Below are positions 1 through 51,132 of a stretch of DNA of 64,000 bases, in pieces. The stretch is from NCBI GenBank assembly GCA_029962745.1, contig CM057160.1, forward strand, positions 784,501 to 848,500, in the 5' to 3' direction. The notes beneath the pieces are model-generated. The model had not been told where the DNA came from and made no database searches. It saw only the letters and a list, made by a program, of their open reading frames with translations. Both the position numbers and the translations under genes were made by a program. The stretch comes from Echinometra lucunter (Eukaryota > Echinodermata > Echinoidea > Camarodonta > Echinometridae). Every line of letters begins with the position of its first letter. The first letter of the stretch is position 1.

Positions 1-212
1 ATTTGCATTACGTTTATCCCAAATTAAAAACATTCTGTGTCCATGTTTTTTATAAAAAAATTGCATAGGATTTGTTCTTAAATGAGAGGCATGTACAGTT
101 TCCAGCAATATTGTATTTCAGTTCATACTCAAACATTTTTAGGGGAATCCCCGAGAAGATGCACTGTAGGTACATGTTAATTATGCTGTATGACAACATA
201 CTCTTGTGTATA

Positions 213-579
213 CAGTCTGACCTCACTTAACCAGCCGCGTCGGGACTGGCGCCCATCAGTATATAAGTGAAATGGCCAGATATGAGAGTAATGCAGTGGG
301 ACACCTTTTCTATGAAAATTTATAGAGTAGAGGGGTCTATTTTCTGTAAAATATCTTTTTCCTTGGTGTTGTGGATGATTGTAAATGATCAATAATATCT
401 TTCTGTTTGTACAAGATGAAAATAAAATAAAATAAAACTTAAAATTGCCCACGATGTTTCCGTCTCCCTGGCTTTTAGGTGAATTGGATGAAGAATAAAT
501 GAGGGAAGCTGGCCGGGAGACGCGGCTGGTTAATAGAGGAGTCCAGATAAATGAAGGCCGGATAAGCAAGGTCGGACTG
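213..579. mobile_element. pogo/Tigger-like MITE with TA target duplication
   Basis: The left end reads CAGTCTGACCTCACTTAACC and the right end, reverse-complemented, reads CAGTCCGACCTTGCTTATCC. Both ends are flanked by TA (211-212 and 580-581). TA duplication plus a CAGT(C/G)..ACCT terminus is typical of pogo/Tc1-mariner elements. The 367-bp interior has no transposase; the reading frame across it is incidental. Non-autonomous element; family assignment inferred from the ends only. Confidence 0.75.
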
Positions 580-1680
580 TATTGGATAACTCGTAATACA
601 TCCCATGTGGATATAGGTGTATACCAACCTTGAATGAAGCTTTTATTCTTATTTTATATTATCTTCGTATGTATTCAGTTATACATCTTATACTCCAATT
701 AAGAAGCAAGATAATTTTGAAAATGTTATTAATTGAGCAAGACTTGACAAAGAATTGTAGATATGCGAGTGGATGGAAATTATTTTGTTGATTGGGCAGG
801 GAATGTTCCTGAAAATCTCTGTTAAGATTACCTGTACCATTTGTAGTAAGCCTTGGTGTTAATGACCAAACTGTTTTTACATTGCATGATGAGCTCTTTA
901 GTATGTGTGCAACAAAATTGTGACTGGTCCAGTTTGCTGCAACTTCACAAGACTATCTCTCACATCTTGCTCAGTCATCACATGGTACCTTTTGTGGATT
1001 ACAATAGTTCAGTGTTTGTCAAATATCTCCCACAGCTCCTCCTATCAGATTATACAAGTCATGTTTGTTATGCAGCAGCTAGTGTTTGTTATGCAGTTAA
1101 TGTTTATTATGCAGTTTAATAGTGTTTAGTTTTGTATGTTATGATGCTTTTGCTGTGTTTTATTGTAAGATATTTGATGTCTTGGGATTTTGTATGATTA
1201 GAACATTTATGGAGACCTTTTATACCAATGTAGTTGATACTTTTTTTTTTTTTTTTGGCTGCCCAGAAGGTTGGGATAACCATCAGTAATGCCTTGCTGT
1301 AACAGCCTTATCATGGGCAGCTAAAAATATAGATGAGTACATAGTTCATAGAGGTCTTGTATATTACAAGGTTTGTATGTTCTTTGATGTATTTGAGCCA
1401 TATTGGCTTTCAGGTCCTTTAGTCATTACATTAAATGTTGTGTAAATTTAGGTGGATGTTGATAATTTGGTTTCAGTAATCCACTGATAACATAAGTGTA
1501 CCAGGTATCTGAATGACACATGTATACTTGTACCCATATTTGCCTAATAGACAGATCTTTGATTTCATCATTTTAAACTTTTAATTTTCTGCAGAATTCT
1601 GCTTTTTTTTTTTTTTTTTAATAGTAAAGATCAGAGAATGCATAAAAAGTATTAAGTTTAATGATATCTGTAATTCTGTA
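580..1680. other. Intergenic AT-rich stretch, nothing recognised
   Basis: AT-rich sequence with two poly-T runs (about 1240-1256 and 1602-1619). Short open frames around 853-1129 look like low-complexity noise without homology I recognise. No splice-linked coding segment was found. Confidence 0.5.
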
Positions 1681-1688
1681 TGTATCAT

Positions 1689-1980
1689 AGAGGTGTTGTG
1701 GTCCAGTGGATAAGTCTCCAGGCTTTGAACCACAAGGTACGGGGTTCGAATCCCTGCCACAGCACTAATGTCCTTTGGCAGGACATTTATCTACATTTGC
1801 CACACTCGACCCAGGTGTAGTAAACGGGTACGTGGTAGGATGAATTTCCTTGAAATGCTAGAGCACCTTAATGGCTGCCTTGCTAAAGCCGGAGTAATAA
1901 CAGTGGAGCGCCAGGAGCGTCAATTCTGATGGACATGAGCGCTATACAAGAACCCACTATTATGATTATTATTATCATGA
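1689..1980 (+). mobile_element. tRNA-derived SINE
   Basis: The head resembles a tRNA promoter: an A-box-like segment near 1698-1716 (GTGGTCCAGTGGATAAGTC) and a B box GGTTCGAATCC at about 1743-1753. A non-tRNA body follows (GTCCTTTGGCAGGACATTTA and the 'GAGCGCTATACAAGAACCCACTATTAT' region) and a tail of ATT/ATG repeats. The overall plan is a polymerase III-derived SINE. A degraded relative lies at 29570-29775. Confidence 0.8.
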
Positions 1981-2039
1981 ATATGATTACATACCATTTT
2001 TGTACGCATGACAACTCTAAAGGAGTTGGAGTGATTTAA

Positions 2040-2447
2040 CCCATAGACGTACAGGGCTTTTTAGAGGTCTAAATTAATCATCTTCAATCCTCAAATTGGC
2101 AATACAAATTATTTTTTCCACGTTTACATAGCTTGAAAAAAATAAATATGGATATAACATAAACCAAAATGAAATATGATTGTAAAATTGAATCAGAAAT
2201 TGCCAATTTGAACACAGAAATAGTGATTATATATTATTCACTGCATTGCCAATTTAAAGAGTTTAATGATTAGTTACACTTAAACTGCTCTAATTCGAGA
2301 AAGCCACACCATACAGCGATGGGAATGGGTTCAAATTTGTCCGTGCAGTTTTCTCTTTCTGCTCATGTATGATATGTACTGCCCAACATTCTGGACCAAC
2401 AGATACTGCAAAAGCGTCTCCTAAAGGTGACACTGTACCTCTATGGG
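2040..2447. mobile_element. piggyBac-like MITE with TTAA target site
   Basis: The ends are CCCATAGACGTACAG (left) and, reverse-complemented, CCCATAGAGGTACAG (right), directly flanked by TTAA on both sides (2036-2039 and 2448-2451). TTAA duplication and CCC-starting termini are hallmarks of piggyBac elements. The 408-bp body has no transposase and contains the repeated phrase 'ttgccaattt', shared with a diverged relative near 43791-44244. Confidence 0.75.
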
Positions 2448-3019
2448 TTAAAACAGTGGTTTTTGCAAATTTAGTACTTCCTAAGCAGCCCTATCATGGT
2501 TTATTCGTGATATGATTATAATTAGATAAAATACATTGTTTGGCTTTTAAACAGTCTAATCAAGAAAGAATTTTTTTCTTTAATGTATTTTTTCCAGAAG
2601 ACCATTAAAAAAAAAATAATGTTCATAAGTCAATGGTACATGTATATCCGAAGTCAAACATACGGATGCTTGCTTGATATGTAAGGTTTCTTTGAAATAG
2701 ATGGAGAACTCATTTTATTTATTATTGTCAGATGATATGTAAAAATGCTTGTGCATAAGTTAGAGTTATATTGAAAAATAAATGAAATATATATTAGAAT
2801 GTAGATATGGTAGTGTTTAAAACTTGATATCATTTATTACTTGGCTCATTGATTTTTGCATAATGAAAACATTGTTACCATACATTGAATTGATGCTGTT
2901 GAAGGGGCAAAGTACTTTGCAGTTGCCTTGGCCATTTAGGATATTGTTGTTACAAGCATTTTGAAGATCAATTCTTGCTCTCTTTTGTGATTGCAGAATT
3001 TATAAGTTTGTGTTGAACA

Positions 3020-3397
3020 CAATGGCGTATCTAGGGGAAAATGGCGCCCGGGGCAAGTGCTGAAATTGTGCCCCCTTCCAACCTCTTTATACCCACACTT
3101 CGAATCATGTCACTTTTGCGTACAGCATCAACCAAACATGAAGGCAGGATATTTTGCTTTTTTGCTCCCCCCTAGACACTTCGATTCATGTCACTTTTGC
3201 GTACAGCATCAACCAAACATGAAGGCAGGATATTTTGCTTTTTTGCTCCCCCCTAGACACTTCGAATCATGTCACTTTTGCGTACAGCATCAACCAAACA
3301 TGAAGGCAGGATATTTTGCTTTTTTGCTCCCCCCCCCCCCCCAGAAGTGGCACTCAGGGCTAGTGCCCCCTTGCCCCCTCCCCCCAATACGCCACTG
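3020..3397. mobile_element. hAT-type MITE with perfect 8-bp target duplication
   Basis: The element starts CAATGGCGTATC and its right end, reverse-complemented, is CAGTGGCGTATT. It is flanked by identical 8-bp copies of GTTGAACA (3012-3019 and 3398-3405). CA(G)-starting termini with 8-bp duplications define hAT elements. It is C-rich on the + strand and carries a three-copy internal repeat. No transposase inside, so it is non-autonomous. The perfect duplication suggests a fairly recent insertion. Confidence 0.88.
3096..3338 (+). repeat. Three tandem copies of an 81-bp unit inside the hAT MITE
   Basis: Units start CACTTCGAATCATGTCACTT at 3096, 3177 and 3258, a period of exactly 81 bp with very few differences. 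Because 81 is divisible by three, an open frame runs through all copies, but there is no start context or homology to suggest coding. Confidence 0.9.
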
Positions 3398-3405
3398 GTT
3401 GAACA

Positions 3406-4190
3406 GCCAATTATTGTTGAAAAAATATGAAACTTTGACCTGCACGTCATCTTTAGTAGTGCAGGTTTTCTGACACATTCTATCATCCATTCTCAATTGA
3501 TATAACAGTATGTATAATATGCATAGATGGTGGTACGAGATAGTTTTTACATTCATCAAGGGGATTCAATGGACTATGTATACTTAAATTTATATGGTTG
3601 TGAATATCATATACTAGTGTTATTTAAGTGCCATAATGGAGGGGTGTTTATACATATTATCCATGCATCAATAACAGTTGCTGGCATTCATTGCAATAAA
3701 TGAGTCATGTATCAAATGAAAAGTGTCGCTTTGTTTGTTTGTGGTGTTGATGTTGTGTTTTATATGGAAATATGGATTGTGTATGTGTTGTTGGGGGATT
3801 GGTTGTTGTGTTTTGTTTGTTTGTTTGGGGGGTTGCCATCTAATATGAGCTAAACACATGAAGATGGAGATGACAGGGATGGGTGTGTGTGAGAGAGAGA
3901 GAGATGACATGCGAGATTTAGATTTACTTGTGTATTATAAAGGAAATTTTTCTTAGATAATTGAGATTCTTCCTGAAAAGAGATTATGGTAGAAATATGC
4001 AGAATGGTTGTAAAGAATACATGAACAAGTCTCTTTCAGAGAGAGAGAGAGAGAGAGAGATTTGGGTGTGATAAATTGAGAAACTACATTTTGAGGAGAA
4101 TAATGCTGAAGATCAACAAGGCTAACAAATTGATAAGTCTGATCAGGTGAACCGTTGTTTATTTAAATAAAGATAACTTTGTACTTTGTA
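3406..4190. other. Intergenic sequence with simple repeats
   Basis: GT-rich (3725-3835) and GA-rich tracts (about 3891-3904 and 4040-4062) in AT-rich sequence. No gene recognised. Confidence 0.5.
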
Positions 4191-4199
4191 CAAATTGTT

Positions 4200-4437
4200 T
4201 ATTCACCCACAGCTGGAGTATGCTCATGCTGTGTGGATTTCAAATTTCAAAGGAGGGCAACTAGATTAGTCCTAGAGTTCAGGGAGCTGCCTTATGCACA
4301 AAGATTAAAACGACTGAAAATTCCCACCTTGGCATACATGCTAGCTGAGGGTGATATGATCGAAACATACAAGCTTTTTAGCAATATGAAGCAGACACAA
4401 ATACCCAATTTAGAAGTGCAATCCAGAGATCAGACTA
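4200..4437 (+). pseudogene. Fossil LINE: C-terminal part of reverse-transcriptase ORF, first piece
   Basis: The translation reads HPQLEYAHAVW, then after a frame change RRATRLVLEFRELPYAQRLK and LPTLAYMLAEGDMIETYKLF-like sequence. This is the conserved tail of CR1/Jockey-type LINE polyproteins (RRATKLV..LPYEERL..GDMIE.YK). The copy is 5'-truncated, frameshifted and interrupted at 4438 by another transposon; it resumes at 6246. Confidence 0.75.
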
Positions 4438-4952
4438 CAGTGCGTCCCAAAAAAACCTTTACACTTTTGAAATGGCTGCCAAATGAAAAAATTCATGATT
4501 CTGGAAGAAAAGGTTTTATACGTACGGATAGCTCATGGACTCAACTTTCATATGAGACCAAAAAGGCTGAAAATAATTCATGCTTGGGTGAGCACTGCTC
4601 ACTTTTGTAAAGGGTATGAAAATTAGGTTGCGCAGGAATTGCACCTTTCAATTTGTGAGAGTGAGTCCTTTGGAGGTTACAGAATTGAGGGTGATATGAT
4701 GAATTCATGATCAGTTGCAATCAGTTTAGGTTTTCTGAGTGAATTTTATGGTTTATTAAATCAAAATTTTATGCATGAGTGAACGGGCACTGCATTCATT
4801 ATTGTAGGATTGTACTTTTTTTTCCTCGTAGACTCAGTGGTGTGTTCATGGGAGTCAGGATTGGGTGATGGTACATGGTGCAGGGGAGGTGAGATGTAAG
4901 GTAGGACTTTGTTGGGTAGATGGGATAAGGGTTAAGAGGACATTCATGCTCC

Positions 4953-5027
<75 letters not shown>

Positions 5028-5032
5028 CCTGG
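4953..5032. repeat. Poly-C followed by (CT)n microsatellite
   Basis: About ten Cs are followed by roughly 34 CT dinucleotides within the left arm of the foldback element. The long GA/ER-type open frames predicted here on the reverse strand are artefacts of the dinucleotide repeat. Confidence 0.95.
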
Positions 5033-5184
5033 GTGTGCTTGTGCATATCTTGACAATTCACATCCGTTGGTCTCCTCTCCAAAATATCCCGACCACATTC
5101 CCTTTTCCCGAATTCTACCTGCAATTCCAAAATTGGACTGGGACTGGTATCACCCATTGACACCTGAAGTCAATTGCATTCTGT

Positions 5185-5350
5185 CGGTCAATCAATCAAT
5201 ACCGTAAGTTAGACAATCAACATTTAGGTATCAATCAACTAATCAATGTATCAGTCAATCAATTAATCAATCAAGCATTCAGCTGTTTCAATCAATGAAT
5301 TATTTAGTAAATCAATCATAATTAATCAATAACTCAGTCAATCACTCAAA
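5185..5350. repeat. Degenerate (AATC)n-type repeat in the foldback loop
   Basis: Many imperfect 'aatcaatc' units ('gtcaatcaatcaatacc', 'gtcaatcaattaatcaatc') make up the loop between the two inverted arms. Confidence 0.8.
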
Positions 5351-6245
5351 GTTTATCCAACCAACCAGTCATTTTAGCAGTTGAGTTTCGCACAAGAAAA
5401 ACGGTACAGTGTAACACAAATTGGTGAAATAAACATGTCAGTCTTTGTTTTCAGTTGATGTTCATTCATTTAAATTTTACAACTGTTTCATCCATCTTGT
5501 AAGAGAAAAAAGGGGGAAAATAAATGATAATGGAAACTAAAAATCAAAGTCTGCTAGTTCAATGGTCCACATGTCCACCTCGTCCTTCGATGCACAATCT
5601 TGCTCTCTTCATGAGGGATAAAGGAAGGTGGTTTGAATATTTTGGAGTGGAGACCAAAGAATGTGAATTGTCAAGATATGCTCCAACACACAGGAAGCAA
5701 GAGAGAGAGAGAGGGGGGGGGGGGGAGGGATGGGGGCATACTGTCCTCTTGACCCTTATCCCATCTAGCCAACAAAGTCCTACCTCACATCTCACCTCCC
5801 CTGCACCATGTACCATCACCCAATCCTGACTCCCATGAACACACCATGAGTCTACCAGGAAAAGAAGGTGCAATCCTACAATAATGAATGCAGTGCCCGT
5901 TCACTCATGCATAAAATTTTGATTTAATAAACCATAAAATTCACTCAGCAAACCTAAACTGATTGCAACTGATCATGAATTCATCATATCACCCTCAATT
6001 CTGTAACCTCCAAAGGACTCACCTCTCACAAATTGAAAGGTGCAATTCCTGCGCAACCTAATTTTCATACCCTTTACAAAAGTGAGCAGTGCTCACCCGA
6101 GCATGAATTATTTTCAGCCTTTGTGGTCTCATATGAAAGTTGAGTCCAAGAGCTATCCGTACATACAAACCTTTTCTTTCAGAATCATGTATTTTTTCAA
6201 TTGGCAGCCATTTCAAAAGTGTAAAGTTTTTTGGGGGACGCACTG

Positions 6246-6440
6246 TAGAGGACACAGAAAATTATTTATTCCCAGGACCAAAACACAGATACAGAAACTC
6301 TTTTTATGTAAGAATACGAAAAAAATGGAATAGTTTTCATAATGAAGTTGTCACTACCCCTAGTGTGCAGTTTTGAAGCTGCTTTAGATAGATGCTGGAA
6401 GAATGAACCTATACGAATGCCCTGTACCTGGAAGTGAGTT
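6246..6440 (+). pseudogene. Fossil LINE: second piece, 3' end of the ORF
   Basis: The frame continues as RGHRKLFIPRTKTQIQKLFL, then FHNEVVTTPSVQF and a final RCWKNEPIRMPCTWK, matching the LINE tail pattern RGH..KL...R...F..R.VN.WN.LP..VV.APS. Taking out the 4438-6245 element with one TA copy joins 'QT' to 'RGHRKL' in frame, so this and 4200-4437 are one disrupted LINE. Later frameshifts show it is old. Confidence 0.75.
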
Positions 6441-7190
6441 AGCCATCTTAAAGAGGGGGAATCTAGAACTGAATAATACAGAGGCACAACCAAAGGGCAC
6501 AACATTCATAATCTTCCGTGTATCCGTAAGATGACAGAGAGAATGAGAATGAATTGATCCGTTTATGTTGTCTGCTCTTTAAGTGCTTCTTTTTTCTTCT
6601 TTTTTCACTGGGATTCCTCAAAACTTTTGACATGACATTAATTCATTGGCTACTAGAACTGCTACTGGAACCAATGAGTTGCTATATAAACTTTTACCGG
6701 GGTGGCCCTGTAGAGAGAGATATCAATATACAACGGGTTAAGTATCTTTAAACCATACAAGAACAGTTGAAATTCATGTGTTTCTTTTGTGTTTTCTGTG
6801 GCAGTTAGATGGGAGGCTCAAGCTGCTTTTTACTTTCTTATCATAAATCCCTCTATCTTTTTCACAAGATGACTTTTTTGACGATGACAACGAATTTGAT
6901 TTCTTGAACGGCCCCTCTAGATCCTGGGTGCATGGAAGAAATACAACCAAGTAATCCAAAAGAACAAGCAAATATACATTATAAACTTTACACCAAGCTA
7001 TCATCATATATAAAACAAAATTTAAAAATATGAATGCAATTATAATAAAACATTATACAACACTAAACCTCGATATAACCGCATTACAAAAGTTTTACGA
7101 ATTATTGAATTCTTTTGCATTTTTATACTATGTAGTATTTTACTTTTTGAACAAGCTCCCTTTTTGTTTGTTTTGATAAAGCCCTCTAGC
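6441..7190. other. Intergenic, nothing recognised
   Basis: AT-rich sequence without recognisable coding. A short 'aacctcgatataaccgc' near 7067 resembles the terminus of pogo-like elements, but no partner end was found. Confidence 0.45.
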
Positions 7191-7204
7191 GTCAAAAACC
7201 GGAA
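7185..7204 (+). promoter_or_regulatory. Possible promoter element, ETS-like CCGGAA before an ATG
   Basis: The sequence ACCGGAAATG overlaps the first ATG (7205-7207) of a candidate first exon. CCGGAA is the core bound by ETS/GABP factors at many housekeeping promoters. Suggestive only; no transcript evidence. Confidence 0.3.
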
Positions 7205-7295
7205 ATGAAAGCGGACCATTTAAATTTTTATGAAAACAAGTGTGACTATCGAGTGGAGTCTGAAGTCAGAGATGTTCCGGAAAAGGCGATAAATT
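7205..7295 (+). CDS. Candidate first coding exon, gene uncertain
   Basis: The ATG at 7205 opens MKADHLNFYENKCDYRVESE and stays open to a strong donor (AATT|GTAAGTTA) at 7295/7296, ending in phase 1. It would join in phase to the candidate exon at 7434. It could be the 5' end of POLQ (next placed exon 11001) or a separate short transcript. I could not find an exon linking 7558 to 10976 in compatible phase. No homology recognised. Confidence 0.3.
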
Positions 7296-7433
7296 GTAAG
7301 TTATTTTTCCTCCTTGTGTGATTTTGGGAAAATGCAATATATACAATTTAAGAGACATAAATTTCACGGTAAGTTATGACCTGAATGTCTTGTATAAATA
7401 GGATAAGCTTACTGCTTCGTGCACAGCATGCAG

Positions 7434-7558
7434 CAAGAACGCCAACACCATCGAGCATGTCCGTACCGCGCACCGGCATGACCGGCGTCGGGCGGGCGGT
7501 TAGCCCGGGGACGCTGCCACGGGCTGCAGGCGCAGTAAAGATTCACAGGAGATTCCAG
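7434..7558 (+). CDS. Candidate second exon, GC-rich and basic/proline-rich
   Basis: The acceptor ...CATGCAG|CA at 7433 continues the phase of the 7205-7295 exon and reads SRTPTPSSMSVPRTGMTGVG, then a basic stretch to HRRFQ at a possible donor CAG|GTACAG (7558/7559). The GC and CpG content is far above its surroundings, which fits a promoter-proximal exon. Function unknown; product and gene membership unproven. Confidence 0.28.
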
Positions 7559-8479
7559 GTACAGGTATTCACAGGACTTACATGTTCCTCACTCCTGTAT
7601 ACCAGACATGCCAGATGATGATGATGATGGGGAAGACTTCCTTTTGCGACAGCCACCCAAATTGAAAATATATATACAAACAGCTTAGTTAGGAAGATGT
7701 AGACTCTAGATCTAGATATAGATAGTATATCATTATCAGTGTATATAGCATGTATAGATCATGTTGTAGATCTAAATTAAGATTAGCATTAGGATTTTAA
7801 GGTAAATGTACATGTAGATATATATCTAACGTTAACCCTGAAAATTAGAATAACATAACCCTGTGTCAATAAATAAGGCTCACCTTAGTCTGAAGTTGAG
7901 CAGTATAATGCGGCAGCATCCTTCAAAAAACTATCAAATAATCCTAGGCGGTCATCCTTGTGTAGAATCCTCCACATGTATTCACATAAGTGAGGAGTCC
8001 AGTTGGATTTACATGTACCGGTATGTGTCTCTGGAAGCTGTCTTTTAATCTGCCACCATGTGCTCTCAATATTATTGGTGTGCACCTTAGTAGTTGGATC
8101 AACAAAATTAAGACTATGGTTCACTGTCAGATGTTCAAATCCGTGACTTCCAAGATGGCTGTATGCACGCCAACAATCTGAAATAACTGTGCTTCCTGGA
8201 GCAATGTTTGCTAAAATAATTGGTTCTAGAGTCTCTCTGTCCTTCTTATTGTCAGGAAGTGCTACTAAAAAGATCTCTTTATCTTCTCTGCAGATTCCTC
8301 CGAAAATCCACTGTCCTTCTACAAACCTTCCTTTGTTGTACTTTGTTTTGCCAAATTTACTTTCATCAATCTCAACAGTTTTACCAGGACCTCCAATTTT
8401 CCTGTCCTTGTGTTTTTTCTTGATCGCTGCTATACAAACTTCTCTGCAATAACTATAATAATCTGCGATTGTTTCACTG

Positions 8480-8566
8480 CTTGTGGACAAGTATCTCTTG
8501 CTCTTCTTGTCACATTCACCGTCGCGTTCTGTACATGATTCTCCGGTTTCTGTAGAACTTGCCTAC
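8480..8566 (-). other. Possible 87-nt intron in the transposase gene
   Basis: On the reverse strand the segment starts GTAGGCAAG and ends CCACAAG, removes the only in-frame stop here, and leaves HETSV followed by SSETIADYY in frame. At 29 codons it keeps frame whether or not it is removed, so an inserted degenerate segment is the alternative. Confidence 0.45.
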
Positions 8567-8681
8567 GACACAGATGTTTCATGTACAGCGTCTGTATATT
8601 TCAACTTATGAATGAAACAGTACAGTAATAAAATACATTTCCTAATACTGATATTTGTACTCGCGAACGAAGTTCCCCGGC

Positions 8682-9076
8682 CATTGGCGTAAATCCCGGG
8701 GGGGATGGGGGGATATATCCCCCTCACTTTTTGGAGGGGGGGATGGCGTGTACAAATATCCCCCCCCCCCCCCCCACTTTTTAAGAAAGAAAATATATTT
8801 TAATTAATCCGTTAGTAAAATCTTTGAATATCTGTCATAAACAACCATCATATTTTAGAATTTCTATTTGAAAATGCGATTGAAAACCAAAAAGGTGGTT
8901 ATTTTTGGCTCGCTCGCTTCGCTCGCCTGCAAAATATATATTAAAATGTGTGTAGGGGGGTCTGTGGGGGGCAGTGAGGGTGTGTGCTTATACTTAAGTG
9001 TGAGATCGACAGAAAAAAAATCGTCAAAAAAGTCAATCATCCCCCCCCCACTCCTCAGAGTGGATTTACGCCGGTG
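8682..9076. mobile_element. hAT-type MITE inserted in the transposase gene
   Basis: The ends are CATTGGCGTAAATCC and, reverse-complemented, CACCGGCGTAAATCC. The flanking 8-mers are TCCCCGGC (8674-8681) and TCCCCAGC (9077-9084), a target duplication with one mismatch. The poly-G/poly-C interior resembles the 3020-3397 element. Removing the MITE and one duplication restores a continuous transposase frame (…SIRWGTSF…). Confidence 0.85.
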
Positions 9077-9430
9077 TCCCCAGCGAATGGACACAACCTT
9101 CTTCTTACCCTTGCCCCTACACTTGCGTTTATTGCACTGAAAATGATGTTTAACACGTCGCCTTCCTGACTGATTAACCTTGTAGACTTTATTTAGTTCG
9201 TCCTTGCAAGATGGGCACTTTAAAAACTTTGCTATGAGTCCGATTTCTTGCGAGTAATTCACGGCTTCTTCTTCACTGACCAGTTTTTGGGAGAGTCTAA
9301 ACAAATTAATTCCACTGTATTTCCCCTTCTTCTTTCCTCGAGAGGTTGAGGGTTGCTCCATGCAGGACGAGACACATGCGACTGAGAGTGAAACTTGATA
9401 AAAATTCTTCAATAAACAATTGGATGACAT

Positions 9431-10970
9431 ATTGATCTACCAGTAGTCTTATTTCGGGCTCTTCATTGATAAAATCTCAATATCGAACTTGAAAATGACA
9501 TTGCAACTTCGTACTTTTCCTAATAAATATCATATGTCATCTATATATTTGGGCTTTATTCCGTTAGTAAAGGCAAAATAAATAATATTTGACTTTGAAA
9601 TATACTGTTACCAAATATTAGGAATTTTTTTGGTAATATACCTTCGTATGGAAAACAGCTACTATGTTCGTGACAACATGTCAATAGCGCCATCTACGAC
9701 AAAGGAGATCTCGTATGCATTCATTTGTCTGGAAGCAAATGTAGCTCAGCAGCAACGGCGGCGTTAACGATCTGCACAAGACTCAGCAGTGAAACATTTG
9801 TGAGTTTGATAACATTTCTAGCCCAAATCAAAATGGTTTTCATCAAGTAACCAGAAATCTGAAAGCTGTGAGGACAATGTAATATGTCAGAGCATAACTA
9901 CCAGACAAAACCATATTTGAAAGTCATTTTGAACTGGATTATGAACTTGTCACATACCTTGAATTTCAGCTGTCTCTGCACTGTATAAATGGCATTGGCT
10001 TTTGGTCCCCTATGCTCCGGGTTTGTCCTTAAACTAATGCATGATGGGGGGGGACCTAAATCCATGCACCCCTCTTTCATCTGCTAATAAGTCACAAAAT
10101 TTATTGGTTTGTATGGATTTTTCTTCTTCACTTAGTAGTACAGACTACCGTCGGGTGTATTCTTGTACTGTTAAGTGCAGTAGGTGCTGGCAGGTAAAAT
10201 GTATGTACAATGTCTCGGTAAAAAAGTCTACAAAGAGCTATGTGCGGTTTTTTAAAAAAATCCTTTTTTAACGGAGCTGGATCTTGAGTATCACTACCAG
10301 GCTCTCTGTTGAAGCTTGGCAGAGAGGTAGCCTACAGGAAAAGGAGAAGGCATCCTGGGGTAGTGAGTTCCAAACTAAGGCTAAGCCTCGTTGCATCGGG
10401 AAAGAATCTTCTTTGGAGTACCTGCGTTCTTCATTCATTCTAAAGACAGTTAATTTGTTGTGAAAATAATGACAGACAAATGATGAAATTTCTTGCTTAT
10501 TTTAAAGTCAATGTTAATGCCAGTGTCAAATTTTTTTCAAGAAAATGAAAGGGCCACAACCATAATAGCCTTAAGACTCAAGATTAGTACATGTACACAC
10601 AATCTGTGTGACAGTGGTACTTAACGTAACACAAGAATAATAGTAGAGTGAATAAGGCCTCTTATATTAATGCCATGGTGCAAAAGAACACATCGGGATC
10701 ACAAAATGAAAAATTGTTGAAAATCATATTTATCAAACAATGATTGATAATTACATGGGTAGCATGTAGACCTTGTAAATTGATATATGATCTCCTTATG
10801 ACGTGATCTTTGCTAAAATTTTGTTCCAGTATGTCACATTAGACATTTTGATTTTTGCATTTTGCTTTCTGGACACGTACTTTCGCACCTCGACATTAAT
10901 ATAAGAAGTCTAAGCAGGATTTTCCTTCACATCTGTTCTCTCAGTAGGTCTTGAATAGCTCCCCTTCTGG
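9431..10970. other. Sequence upstream of POLQ, nothing recognised
   Basis: AT-rich sequence with a poly-G run near 10045-10052 and scattered short frames lacking splice context. The terminal repeats of the Merlin element and the real POLQ promoter may lie here, but I could not identify either. Confidence 0.4.
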
Positions 10971-11000
10971 CTCAGTGTTCATGTGATTGAAGTGTGTGGA

Positions 11001-51132
<40,132 letters not shown>

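Larger units (their letters stand above)
4438..6245. mobile_element. 1.8-kb foldback DNA transposon with ~650-bp inverted arms, TA target site
   Basis: The left terminus is CAGTGCGTCCCAAAAAAACC, and the right end is its near-complement (ggttttttgggggacgcactg with small changes). TA flanks both ends (4436-4437 and 6246-6247), as in the Tc1/mariner superfamily. The inversion continues far inwards: roughly 4438-5105 pairs with 5617-6245, leaving a loop of about 500 bp rich in 'atcaatca' repeats. (CT)n lies in the left arm, opposite a shorter (GA)n/poly-G in the right arm. No transposase was found. It sits inside a LINE fossil. Confidence 0.85.
7885..9361 (-). pseudogene. Merlin-family (ISXO2/IS1595-like) transposase gene, interrupted
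   Basis: Two coding blocks on the reverse strand form one transposase. Block one (9361 down to 9077) starts MEQPSTS and carries a zinc-ribbon-like motif: CPSC near 9210 and FQCNKRKC near 9135. Block two (8490 to 7885) is an ISXO2-type DDE domain with the acidic triad visible in VEIDESKFG, VISDCWRAY and NNIESTWWQIK. An hAT MITE (8682-9076) separates them. Between the MITE and block two an open segment (KLKYTDAVHETSV region, 8681-8567) carries the helix-turn-helix-like part. It is followed by an in-frame TAG inside an 87-nt segment (8480-8566) that begins GTAGGC and ends CACAAG, so it may be a short intron. An ATG at 9430 gives a longer N-terminus but looks less likely. Merlin is a cut-and-paste DNA transposon family; this copy cannot make a full enzyme unless the MITE is spliced or excised. 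Confidence 0.82.

Noticed and set aside
4799..5163. Reverse-strand ER/GGGG-rich open frames
   Set aside because: Produced by the (CT)n/poly-C run; no homology.
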